This document shows positions 1 through 6,990 of a DNA stretch of 9,211 nt, in pieces (position 1 is the stretch's first letter; each line of letters starts with the position of its first letter). The position numbers and the translations under genes are program-made. Source of the DNA: Acidimicrobiia bacterium (lineage in GTDB: Bacteria; Actinomycetota; Acidimicrobiia; Spongiisociales; ZC4RG35); NCBI GenBank assembly GCA_029865445.1, contig JAOUGY010000145.1, positions 1 to 9,211 of the forward strand, in the 5' to 3' direction. The notes beneath the pieces were generated by a model, which searched no databases, had not been told where the DNA came from, and saw nothing but the letters and a program-made list of their open reading frames with translations.

Positions 1-621
1 TTCGACATCGGCGCGATCATCCACTGCCGCGTCGGAAGAGGATCGGTAGACCAGATTCCGGGACACCACCGCGTCCGCCGTCACCTCCAGGCTTCGGACG
101 TCCACCTCGACGTTGTTGTCGACCTGACCCGCGACCACGAGGGAGCGAAAGACACCCTCCAGGTTCCTGCCCACCTTCCCCTGAACCGACCCGCCCCAGG
201 CCACACCGAGAACATCGCGGTCGACATCGGATTCAGCCAGGGCGGAGAATCGTCGGGCGACGACCACCAAGTCGTCACCGATCCGGCCCTCGACGACCAC
301 TTCAGGCGAGATCACCCGAACCGACCCGTCGACGACGCCCGAGATCACGACACGACTTGCGATGGCGAGGACGTCTCCCTCCACCGATCCTGATATGCGA
401 AGGTCACCGAGCGAGGAGGCGACGACATCGCCTTCGACCCGCCCGTCTATCTGCACGGTGTTGCCGGCGGCGTACAGGTCTTCGGCCACGACGTCGTCCT
501 CCCGGATGAGCACGAGGTCGGACTGCGTCGCTTCGGCCAGCGCCACTCCGGGCACGGCTAGGAGCACCAACCCGGCGGCCGCCCACAGCCGGCGGCGCCT
601 ACGTTCAGCGGGCGACAGCAT
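1..621 (-). CDS. Exported bactofilin-like (polymer-forming cytoskeletal family) protein, 3' end missing
   Basis: Reading from the ATG at 621-619 gives 207 codons with no stop before the window edge, so the C-terminus is missing. Residues 7-11 are five arginines, 12-29 are hydrophobic, and ALA-E at 27-30 is a good signal-peptidase site, so export is predicted. From about residue 44 the protein alternates V/I/L with G and D (AAGNTVQIDGRVEGDVV, then ISGSVEGDVL, ISGVVDGSV, VEGRIGDDLVV). This is the right-handed beta-helix pattern of bactofilin/DUF583 proteins. Classical bactofilins are cytoplasmic polymers; a subgroup, as I recall it, has a signal peptide and C-terminal membrane segments, and the opening DDVVAEDLYAAGNTV fits that subgroup. 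The start lies 17 bp inside nuoN and has no convincing ribosome site, so translation is probably coupled to nuoN. Its role is unknown; a scaffold or surface-polymer role is only inference. Confidence 0.75.
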   Translation of the reverse strand, partial: MLSPAERRRRRLWAAAGLVLLAVPGVALAEATQSDLVLIREDDVVAEDLYAAGNTVQIDGRVEGDVVASSLGDLRISGSVEGDVLAIASRVVISGVVDGSVRVISPEVVVEGRIGDDLVVVARRFSALAESDVDRDVLGVAWGGSVQGKVGRNLEGVFRSLVVAGQVDNNVEVDVRSLEVTADAVVSRNLVYRSSSDAAVDDRADVE

Positions 622-2077
622 CCCCCGCGAGTTCCAGGAGGGGAGCCGGCAGGATGCCCAACACGACGGTCACGATGGCGACGAGCGCCAGTACCCAGCG
701 GGCGACCACGCCCACGGAGGCGTGGTCGTCGCCGCTGGGCTCTTCCATGAACATGGTCACGATCACCCGGAGGTAGAAGAAGAATGCGATCACCGATGCC
801 AGCACGGCAACGATCACGAGCCATTCGAATCCGGCCTGCCAGGCGTCCTGGAACACGCCGAACTTGGCGATGAAGCCACTCGTCAACGGCAATCCGGCCA
901 TGCCGAGGAGCAGCGTGGAGAACACGACGGCGAGCACCGGTTGACGCCTTCCGAGGCCGGCGAAGTCGGAAATGGCCGAGCGGGAGGTGGAGGCGCCGGT
1001 GACGGCGGCGACCACGCCGAAGGCACCCACGAGTTGCAGCGTGTAGACGGCGAGATAGAACCAGACGCCTCGTATCCCGTCGATCCCGGAAAGCAGACCG
1101 GTGAGGATGAACCCGGCGTGAGCCACACCCGAGTAGGCGAGCATCCTCCGCACGTCGCTCTGCACGGCGGCCAGCACCGCGCCAACCACCATCGACAGGG
1201 CGGCTATGCCGGCGACCACCGGCGCCCAGGAGGCCCGCATGGTCGGGAATCCCAGATCCACGAGCCGCCACAACGCAATGAAGGCGCCCACCTTGGCGGC
1301 CGCCGCCATGTAGCCGACCAGTCCGGCCGGAGCCCCCTGGTACACGTCGGGAGCCCAGGCGTGGAATGGCGCCGCCGAGACTTTGAATGTCAGGCCGATG
1401 ATGCACAGGGCCAGTCCGACGAGGAGTACCCCCGGCGCCAGCAGGATGTTCTGGGTCAGGAACTGGTTCTGCTCGAGGATGTTCAGGCTTCCGGTGCCGG
1501 CGAATGTCAACGCCACGCCGTAGATGAAGACGGCGGAAGCGACCGAACCCAGAAGGAAGTACTTCATCGCCGCCTCGTCGGAGTCGGCGCGCTCCCGGGT
1601 GATGCCGGCGAGCACGTACAGCGCGATCGAACCCACCTCGAGTCCCATGAACATCATCACGAGGTGCACGGACACCGCCATCAGCTGGAACCCGGCGGCG
1701 GAGAGCAGTATCAGGGCCAGCGCCTCTGCCCGGCGCCTGCCCAGCCTCTCGAAGAGCCGCCAACCGGTCGCGACGGCGAGCCCGGTGACCACGAGCAGCA
1801 CGAACCGTGCCAGCAGTCCGGTGCCGTCGACGATAACCATTCGGCCGAAGGGGAACCTCTCGGAGATCGGAATGTCGGCGAGCCTCAGCCACTGGGCAAG
1901 TGCAAACCCGAAGGCGGCGGCCAGGACGAATCCGGTTGTCCACGCCAAGCTCCCACCGGTCTTCGGCTTGAACTGGACGTCGATCAACAGGACCAACGCG
2001 GCCCCCAAGGCCAGAACCAGCTCCGGGGCGATCGCCATCCACGAGACGTCCGAACCGAGTTGAGCCAGCGTCATCAT
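605..2077 (-). CDS. nuoN: NADH-quinone oxidoreductase subunit N
   Basis: The 490-residue protein is one of the three antiporter-like proton-pumping subunits of complex I, in the cytoplasmic membrane next to NuoK and NuoM. It is multi-spanning throughout. The channel residues expected of the family are visible: E147 in GLEVGSIALYVLAG, K232 in TFKVSAAPFHAWAPDVYQG, K262 in AAAKVGAF and K405 in GFIAKFG. The motif SDVRRMLAYSGVAHAGF (308-323) is also typical, with Arg-Arg where Lys-Arg is common. Length is close to the E. coli protein (about 485). The start is an ATGATG doublet overlapping the nuoM stop; a GAGGAGGG site at 2081-2088 lies 3 nt before the first ATG and 6 nt before the second, so either may be used. 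It is the last nuo gene, followed by an overlapping bactofilin-like gene. Confidence 0.97.
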   Translation of the reverse strand: MMTLAQLGSDVSWMAIAPELVLALGAALVLLIDVQFKPKTGGSLAWTTGFVLAAAFGFALAQWLRLADIPISERFPFGRMVIVDGTGLLARFVLLVVTGLAVATGWRLFERLGRRRAEALALILLSAAGFQLMAVSVHLVMMFMGLEVGSIALYVLAGITRERADSDEAAMKYFLLGSVASAVFIYGVALTFAGTGSLNILEQNQFLTQNILLAPGVLLVGLALCIIGLTFKVSAAPFHAWAPDVYQGAPAGLVGYMAAAAKVGAFIALWRLVDLGFPTMRASWAPVVAGIAALSMVVGAVLAAVQSDVRRMLAYSGVAHAGFILTGLLSGIDGIRGVWFYLAVYTLQLVGAFGVVAAVTGASTSRSAISDFAGLGRRQPVLAVVFSTLLLGMAGLPLTSGFIAKFGVFQDAWQAGFEWLVIVAVLASVIAFFFYLRVIVTMFMEEPSGDDHASVGVVARWVLALVAIVTVVLGILPAPLLELAGDAVAR

Positions 2078-3615
2078 TCGCCCTCCTCGGACTCCGCCAC
2101 CACGAACACGTCAGCGAGGCGGCCCGGCTCCGGGACCTCGTAGTCGGTGACCGCTTCGATGCGGTCGAGGACGGCCTCGGTCGATGCAGCGGTACGGTCC
2201 AACAGGATCTTCGGGTACAACCCCAGCACCACCATGAGCACCACGAGGGGGGCCAGCACTGCGATCTCGCGACCGGAGAGGTCGGACAGCACCTTGTTCT
2301 CCTCGCGATCGGGTTCGCCCGTGAACACTCGCTCGTAGGCCCACAAGAGGTACACCGCGGCGAAGATCACACCCGACGCAGCGATGATGGCGAACACCTG
2401 GAGCGTCGGGTAGGTCCCGATGAGCACCAGGAATTCACCGACGAAGCCATTCAGACCCGGAAGGCCGATCGAGGCGAACGTCGTGAAGAGGAAGACGCCG
2501 GCAAAGATCGGCATCACCTTTGCCAGACCGCCGAACTCGGCGATCTTCTTGGTGTGTCGCCGCTCGTACAGCATCCCGACGAGGAGGAACAGCGCACCCG
2601 TGGTCAGACCGTGGTTGATGTTCTGGATCACCGCACCCTGGAGGCCCGCAGACGTGAGCGCAAAGGTGCCGAGCACGATGAAGCCCAGGTGGCTCACCGA
2701 AGAGTAGGCCACGAGCTTTTTGAGGTCGGGCTGCACGATTGCGACGATCGCTCCGTAAACGATGCCGATCACGGCCAGCGTCGCCATGAGCGGGATGAAG
2801 TCGACCGACGCCTGGGGGAACAGTCCAAGGTTGAATCGGAGCAGGCCGTACGTGCCCAACTTCAGCATGACGCCCGCCAACAACACCGATCCGGCGGTTG
2901 GCGCCTCCACGTGAGCGTCGGGAAGCCAGGTGTGGACCGGGAAGAGCGGCACCTTGATCGCGAAGGCGATGGCAAACGCCGCGAACAGCCACCGCTCCTG
3001 TGAACCGGAGAATTCGAGCGACATGAGGTCCGCCAACTCGAACGACGGTGCACCCGTTTGTGAGGCATGAATGAGACCCAGGGCGATGATGGCGGCGAGC
3101 ATGAACGCCGAACCGAATGCCGTATACAGGAAGAACTTCACGGCGGCGTAGATTCGCCGCTCCGAACCCCAGATCCCGATGATGAAGTACATCGGGACGA
3201 GGACCGCCTCGAAGAACACGAAAAACAAGAACAGGTCGGTGGCGAGGAACGTACCGATCAGCCCGGCCTCGAGCAGAAGCGTGAAGACGACGAATTCCTT
3301 GACCCGCTGGTCGATGTGGGTCGACGCGGCCAGCGAGATGGGGATGAGGATGGTGGTGAGCACGATCATCCCGAGGGAGATGCCGTCGACGCCGAGGCTC
3401 CACGCGATCCCCCACGGCTCGTACCAGGGGACGTGTTCTGTGAACTGCATCGCCGCCGAACCGGTTTCGAACTCGAAGAACAGGACACCGGCGATGGCAA
3501 GGGGGATGACGCTCAGGCCGAACCCGAGCGGGAGGTGGAGCTCGGATCTGCGCGAGGGAACGAGAGCGACGATCAGAGCCGCTACTGCGGGGACGACGAT
3601 CAACGAGGTCAACAC
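2074..3615 (-). CDS. nuoM: NADH-quinone oxidoreductase subunit M
   Basis: The 513-residue protein is the middle antiporter-like subunit of the complex I membrane arm and moves one proton across the membrane per cycle in the accepted model. Key residues are present: E136 in FFEAVLVPMYF, K221 in AFAIKVPLFPVHTWLPDAHVEAP, K252 in MLKLGTYGLLRF, H335 in NINHGLTTGALF and E394 in GFVGEFLVL. I chose the GTG at 3615-3613, one base after the nuoL stop. It follows an AGGGG site with 6-nt spacing and gives the usual hydrophobic N-terminus MLTSLIVVPAVAALIV. An upstream ATG at 3666 would add 17 Ser/Arg/Trp-rich residues and overlap nuoL by 50 bp, which is unlike the family. The last 35 or so residues are acidic and end in ESEEGE. 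The stop overlaps the nuoN start as ATGA. Confidence 0.96.
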   Translation of the reverse strand: MLTSLIVVPAVAALIVALVPSRRSELHLPLGFGLSVIPLAIAGVLFFEFETGSAAMQFTEHVPWYEPWGIAWSLGVDGISLGMIVLTTILIPISLAASTHIDQRVKEFVVFTLLLEAGLIGTFLATDLFLFFVFFEAVLVPMYFIIGIWGSERRIYAAVKFFLYTAFGSAFMLAAIIALGLIHASQTGAPSFELADLMSLEFSGSQERWLFAAFAIAFAIKVPLFPVHTWLPDAHVEAPTAGSVLLAGVMLKLGTYGLLRFNLGLFPQASVDFIPLMATLAVIGIVYGAIVAIVQPDLKKLVAYSSVSHLGFIVLGTFALTSAGLQGAVIQNINHGLTTGALFLLVGMLYERRHTKKIAEFGGLAKVMPIFAGVFLFTTFASIGLPGLNGFVGEFLVLIGTYPTLQVFAIIAASGVIFAAVYLLWAYERVFTGEPDREENKVLSDLSGREIAVLAPLVVLMVVLGLYPKILLDRTAASTEAVLDRIEAVTDYEVPEPGRLADVFVVAESEEGE

Positions 3616-3616
3616 G

Positions 3617-5512
3617 TCACACCCCTCCCCCGGCGACCACCATCCAGATGACCGCCGCGAGGACACCTGCCACGAACAACACGCCGTAGTTCCGCACGAG
3701 CCCGGTCTGCACCACCCTCAGCTTCGACCCGACTGTGCGGACCAGCCATCCGGCTCCATTCACCAGCCCGTCGATGACTGGGAGATCGAACTTGAAGGCG
3801 GCCGCATCGGCCAGCCTCTTGCCGGGTTTGACGATGGTTGCACCGTAGATGTCGTCGACGCGATACGCCTGCTCCCATGCGGTCCACAGACCGCCGAACC
3901 CTTCCTGGAACTTGGTCCACCTCGCAGGCGGGCGGTTGTACACGAGGTATCCAACGGCGATTCCGGCGACGCCGGCGAGGACGGAGACCGCGGCAAGGAT
4001 GGCGAAAACACTCATCTCCTCGGATGGGTGCGCGAGGTCGATGCCTTCGAAGGCGGGGTGAAGGAAGTGTTCGAGACCGAGACGGAACGGCGTGTTCACC
4101 AGTCCGCCGACGACGCTCAGCACCGCGAGGATCACGAGGGGGATGGTCATGACGCGGGGAGACTCGTGCGGATGCACCCCGTCGTCCCACCGCGGTTCGC
4201 CCATGAACACCATCACCCATTGGCGGGTCATGTAGAACGCCGTGAGCATGGCCGTGATCAACCCGACGACCCACAGCACCTGACCGTACGTCCCTCCTTC
4301 GAACGCCACACCGAGGATCTCGTCTTTCGACCAGAATCCCGCCAGCGGAGGGATACCGGCGATCGCCAGCGTGGCGACTCCCATGGTGGCGGCGGTGGTC
4401 GGCATGTGCTTGCGGAGCCCTCCCATCTTTCGCATGTCCTGTTCATCGGCCATCCCGTGGATCACCGACCCCGACCCGAGGAACAGAAGAGCCTTGAAGA
4501 AGGCATGGGTCATGAGGTGGAAGACCGCAGCCACATACCCGCCGAGCCCCGCAGCCAGGAACATGTATCCGAGCTGGGAGACGGTCGAATAGGCAAGCAC
4601 TTTCTTGATGTCGCTCTGACCGATGGCGATGGTGGCCGCCCACAGCGCGGTGACCGCTCCCACAGTCGCCACGGCGTATCCCGCGGCGGGGGCGAGCTCG
4701 AAGATCGCCGCTGCCCGTGACACCACGTAGACGCCGGCCGTCACCATCGTGGCGGCATGGATGAGCGCCGACACCGGCGTGGGGCCCTCCATGGCGTCGG
4801 GCAGCCACACGTACAACGGAACCTGCGCTGACTTCCCGGCGGCGCCCACCAGCAGCAGGAGGCCGATCGCAACCGCCGTGCCGGTTGTCAGCACCTCTCC
4901 GGCCCGCTCGAAGACACCGCCGTACGACAGGGTCCCGAAGTTCAAGAAAATGAGCATCAGGGCGACCATGAACCCGAAGTCACCGATCCGGTTGACCACG
5001 AAGGCCTTCTTGCCGGCGGCGGCCGCCGATGGCTTCGTGTACCAGAAGCTGATGAGCAAGTACGAACAGAGGCCGACCAGTTCCCATCCCATGAAGAGCA
5101 TGGCGAAGTTGCCTGCCAGTACCAGCGTGAGCATCGAGGCGGCGAAGAGGTTCAGGTAGGTGAAGAACCTCGAGAACCTCGGGTCGCCGTGCATGTAGCC
5201 GATGGCGAAGACGTGGATCAGGGTTCCCACCCCGGTGACGACGAGGGTCATCAACACGGACAGCGCGTCCCACTGGATCTCGAGGGATGCCCCGATGGCG
5301 GGCATCCAGTCCCAGATGGCAACGTGTTCGGCGTGATGGAGCTCCCCGGTGAAGGCGGGGACTGCGTTGACCAGGCCCACCACGAAGGCGGCCCCGATGG
5401 CGAGGGTGGCAATCCACCCTGACGCAGGCTCTCCGATCCGTCGACCGAAGAAGTGCAGGAACACCGCTCCCGCCAGCGGGAGCGCGATCACGAGGGGCAG
5501 CAGTTCGATCAC
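3617..5512 (-). CDS. nuoL: NADH-quinone oxidoreductase subunit L
   Basis: The 631-residue protein is the distal antiporter-like subunit, with the long lateral helix that lies along NuoM and NuoN (E. coli NuoL is 613). Residues of the proton path are all present: E144 in FMGWELVGLCSYLL, K227 in GAAGKSAQVPLYVWLPDAMEGP, H252 in SALIHAATMVTAG, H332 and H336 in FHLMTHAFFKALLFL and K396 in GFWSKDEIL. The region after about residue 490 holds the lateral-helix and final-membrane-segment part, ending in a hydrophobic segment and GGGV. The start is GTG at 5512-5510, the first possible start in this frame, preceded by GGGGAG at 5519-5524. It lies 31 bp after nuoK, the only nuo junction without overlap or near-contact. 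NuoL rather than an Mrp antiporter subunit is supported by length and by the flanking nuoK and nuoM. Confidence 0.97.
   Translation of the reverse strand: MIELLPLVIALPLAGAVFLHFFGRRIGEPASGWIATLAIGAAFVVGLVNAVPAFTGELHHAEHVAIWDWMPAIGASLEIQWDALSVLMTLVVTGVGTLIHVFAIGYMHGDPRFSRFFTYLNLFAASMLTLVLAGNFAMLFMGWELVGLCSYLLISFWYTKPSAAAAGKKAFVVNRIGDFGFMVALMLIFLNFGTLSYGGVFERAGEVLTTGTAVAIGLLLLVGAAGKSAQVPLYVWLPDAMEGPTPVSALIHAATMVTAGVYVVSRAAAIFELAPAAGYAVATVGAVTALWAATIAIGQSDIKKVLAYSTVSQLGYMFLAAGLGGYVAAVFHLMTHAFFKALLFLGSGSVIHGMADEQDMRKMGGLRKHMPTTAATMGVATLAIAGIPPLAGFWSKDEILGVAFEGGTYGQVLWVVGLITAMLTAFYMTRQWVMVFMGEPRWDDGVHPHESPRVMTIPLVILAVLSVVGGLVNTPFRLGLEHFLHPAFEGIDLAHPSEEMSVFAILAAVSVLAGVAGIAVGYLVYNRPPARWTKFQEGFGGLWTAWEQAYRVDDIYGATIVKPGKRLADAAAFKFDLPVIDGLVNGAGWLVRTVGSKLRVVQTGLVRNYGVLFVAGVLAAVIWMVVAGGGV
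3622..3630 (-). promoter_or_regulatory. Ribosome binding site of nuoM
   Basis: GGGGAGGGG on the minus strand lies inside the last codons of nuoL and ends 6 nt before the GTG at 3615. It decides the nuoM start in favour of GTG 3615 over the ATG at 3666, which lies upstream of this site. Confidence 0.6.
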
Positions 5513-5547
5513 AACAGGCTCCCCAAAGGCGTCGGTGTGAGCATCAT
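5509..5547 (-). other. 12-codon mini-ORF bridging nuoK and nuoL (possible coupling cistron)
   Basis: The short frame ATG ATG CTC ... CTG TTG TGA encodes MMLTPTPLGSLL. Its first ATG overlaps the nuoK stop as ATGA, and its own TGA overlaps the nuoL GTG start as GTGA. It therefore fills the only nuo gap with the same overlap style seen at the other junctions. The ribosome site for nuoL (GGGGAG) lies within it. It may carry ribosomes from nuoK to nuoL by termination-reinitiation. It could equally be chance: the frame is short and has no strong ribosome site of its own. No function is claimed for the peptide. Confidence 0.3.
5519..5524 (-). promoter_or_regulatory. Ribosome binding site of nuoL
   Basis: GGGGAG on the minus strand lies 6 nt before the GTG at 5512. 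It supports this GTG as the nuoL start, since no other in-frame start exists between it and the upstream stop. Confidence 0.6.
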
Positions 5548-5849
5548 CCCGAGAGCCCCGAGAGTTCGTCGACGGACGCCGAAGAACGTTGACGGAACAC
5601 GGCGACGATGATGGCGAGCCCGATCACGACCTCGGCCGCAGCAACCACGAGAACGAAGAACACCGAGACCTGGCCGTCGATCAGACCCAGGGCACGCCCC
5701 GCCGCCACGAACGTCAGGTTCACGGCGTTCAACATCAGCTCGACGCACATGAACATGATGAGGGCATTGCGCCGTACCAGGATCCCGAGCAGGCCGATGG
5801 CGAAAAGAACGGCGGCGAGCGTCATGTACCAGCCGGGTGTCACCGTCAT
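5544..5849 (-). CDS. nuoK: NADH-quinone oxidoreductase subunit K
   Basis: The 101-residue protein (family norm about 100) has three membrane helices and links the quinone-site end of complex I to the antiporter-like subunits. The two buried glutamates essential to the family are present: E37 in MCVELMLNAVNL and E73 in VAAAEVVIGLAIIVAVFR. Helix 1 covers roughly residues 6-24, helix 2 28-50 and helix 3 60-85. The start ATG at 5849-5847 overlaps the nuoJ stop as ATGA and has a strong GAGGAGGT site at 5856-5863. In-frame starts further upstream would add about 60 Arg-rich residues that are the nuoJ coding region read in another frame, so I rejected them. The C-terminal tail after FRQRSS is short and polar. 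Confidence 0.97.
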   Translation of the reverse strand: MTVTPGWYMTLAAVLFAIGLLGILVRRNALIMFMCVELMLNAVNLTFVAAGRALGLIDGQVSVFFVLVVAAAEVVIGLAIIVAVFRQRSSASVDELSGLSG

Positions 5850-6379
5850 TCGGCCACCTCCTCGGGCGCCCCTCGCCGGAAGTACGCGAGAGCGATTGCG
5901 CCGGCAGCGGCGATAGTCAGCAACAATGCAGTCGCTTCGAACGCCAGTAGCCACTCGCCGAAGAGCGGCTCCGCAACGTTTTCGATGGTCCCGTTTGGAG
6001 CTTGGGCCGCGGCGGGGGCCGCCGGCGTCCAACGGAATCCAGAACCGGTGGCGAGGGCGATGGCCAGGCCGCAGGTGATCACGGCCAGACCGATCACGAG
6101 CTGGCGTTGATAGGGCAGGGTCTCGTCACGCTCCTCGGCTTTGTCGACGCCGATGAGCATGATCACGAACAGGAACAGGGTCATGACCGCACCGGCGTAG
6201 ACGATCACCTGCACCGCGGCCACCAGGTGGGCGAGGTTGACGACGTAGATCACCGCCAGCGAGAAGAGCGTGCCCAACAGTCCCATCGCCGAATGGACCG
6301 GGTTGCGGGCGGCGATCACCGTGATCGCTCCCGCCAGCGAGGTCGCCGCCAGCACGAAGAACAGGATCGTCTCGATCAT
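5846..6379 (-). CDS. nuoJ: NADH-quinone oxidoreductase subunit J
   Basis: The 177-residue membrane protein (E. coli 184) sits between NuoH and NuoK and helps pass the conformational signal from the quinone site. The family signature is clear: RNPVHSAMGLL (25-35), then AAVQVIVYAGAVMTLFLFVIMLIG (54-77), with Y61 and G63 in the helix that carries a pi-bulge in solved structures. An Ala/Pro-rich stretch (119-128) forms the loop before the last helix (about 142-166). The start is ATG at 6379-6377, overlapping the nuoI stop as ATGA. An upstream in-frame start at 6496 would add 39 Arg-rich residues lying inside nuoI and was rejected. The ribosome site is weak (GAGAGAG), consistent with translational coupling. 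Confidence 0.96.
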   Translation of the reverse strand: MIETILFFVLAATSLAGAITVIAARNPVHSAMGLLGTLFSLAVIYVVNLAHLVAAVQVIVYAGAVMTLFLFVIMLIGVDKAEERDETLPYQRQLVIGLAVITCGLAIALATGSGFRWTPAAPAAAQAPNGTIENVAEPLFGEWLLAFEATALLLTIAAAGAIALAYFRRGAPEEVAE

Positions 6380-6990
6380 CTGTCTCTCTCGTCCTGGTCG
6401 GGCTCGGGCGCCCAGTCGCCGGGACCGGGGGTGCCCTGCCACATCTCGATCCCCTCGTAGGCGGCAGACCCGGCGGGAGCCGTGGCGCGGACCCAACCGT
6501 CGGCCACGAGAAGTTCGTCGGGGTTCATGAGACGGTCATCGGCGAACATGTGGGGGACGCTCCCGTCCCGGTTCATCAGCAGCTCGTCCTTGGTGTAGAT
6601 CCCGTCCTGCCGGCTCGTGGACGACATTTCGAAGAGATGCGTCATCGTGATCGCCTCGGTGGGGCACGCCTCGACGCACAGCGCACAGAAGATGCAACGG
6701 AGCATGTTGATCTCGTACACGAAGCCATACCGTTCGCCGGGGCTCACCGGTGCGTCGATGGGGTTGTCCTGGCCCCGAACGTAGATGCATCGGGCCGGGC
6801 ACGCTCCGGCACACAACTCGCAGCCGATGCACTTCTCCATGCCGTCCGGATACCGGTTGAGCACGTGCCGGCCGTGGAAGCGCTGCGGCTTCTCTCTGAA
6901 TTCGGCCGGGTATTTGGTGGTGACCGGGCTGTCCAGCATCTGGCGGCCGGTGACCCGCAGGCCCTTGATGAGTTCCCTGATCACGCCCAT
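6376..6990 (-). CDS. nuoI: NADH-quinone oxidoreductase subunit I (two 4Fe-4S clusters)
   Basis: The 204-residue protein is the ferredoxin-like subunit of the complex I connecting region. It holds clusters N6a and N6b, which relay electrons to N2 and quinone. Two CxxCxxCxxxCP motifs bind them: C54, C57, C60, C64 (CIGCELCAGACP) and C99, C102, C105, C109 (CIFCALCVEACP). In such folds the fourth cysteine of each motif serves the other cluster. The block HGRHVLNRYPDGMEKC (39-54) and the SPGERYGFVYEINMLRC stretch are actinobacterial in style. The C-terminal part after the second motif is about 90 residues, ending in an acidic, Pro-rich tail, and the protein is longer than the 180-residue E. coli NuoI. 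The start ATG overlaps nuoH by 10 bp, with GGAGG at 7002-7006, 11 nt upstream. Confidence 0.97.
   Translation of the reverse strand: MGVIRELIKGLRVTGRQMLDSPVTTKYPAEFREKPQRFHGRHVLNRYPDGMEKCIGCELCAGACPARCIYVRGQDNPIDAPVSPGERYGFVYEINMLRCIFCALCVEACPTEAITMTHLFEMSSTSRQDGIYTKDELLMNRDGSVPHMFADDRLMNPDELLVADGWVRATAPAGSAAYEGIEMWQGTPGPGDWAPEPDQDERDR

Noticed and set aside
558..2042. A 494-codon minus-strand frame inside nuoN
   Set aside because: Very Arg-rich and without membrane segments. It is a frame-shifted reading of nuoN.
362..2143. A 593-codon open frame on the plus strand, antisense to nuoN and the bactofilin-like gene
   Set aside because: Its translation is rich in His, Gly, Arg and Gln with no domain I recognise. 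It is the mirror of high-GC codon use in nuoN, whose identity is certain.
3616..3666. ATG at 3666 as the nuoM start
   Set aside because: It would add a polar Ser/Arg/Trp stretch unlike NuoM and overlap nuoL by 50 bp. GTG 3615 has a good ribosome site and the usual N-terminus.
3179..4720. A 513-codon plus-strand open frame antisense to nuoM and nuoL
   Set aside because: Low-complexity His/Asp/Arg/Glu-rich translation opposite two clearly real genes. It is a GC-driven shadow.
3617..5512. Mrp-type Na+/H+ antiporter subunits instead of NuoL, M and N
   Set aside because: The antiporter-like subunits share ancestry with Mrp proteins, but the unbroken H-I-J-K-L-M-N order and the NuoI and NuoH signatures settle complex I.
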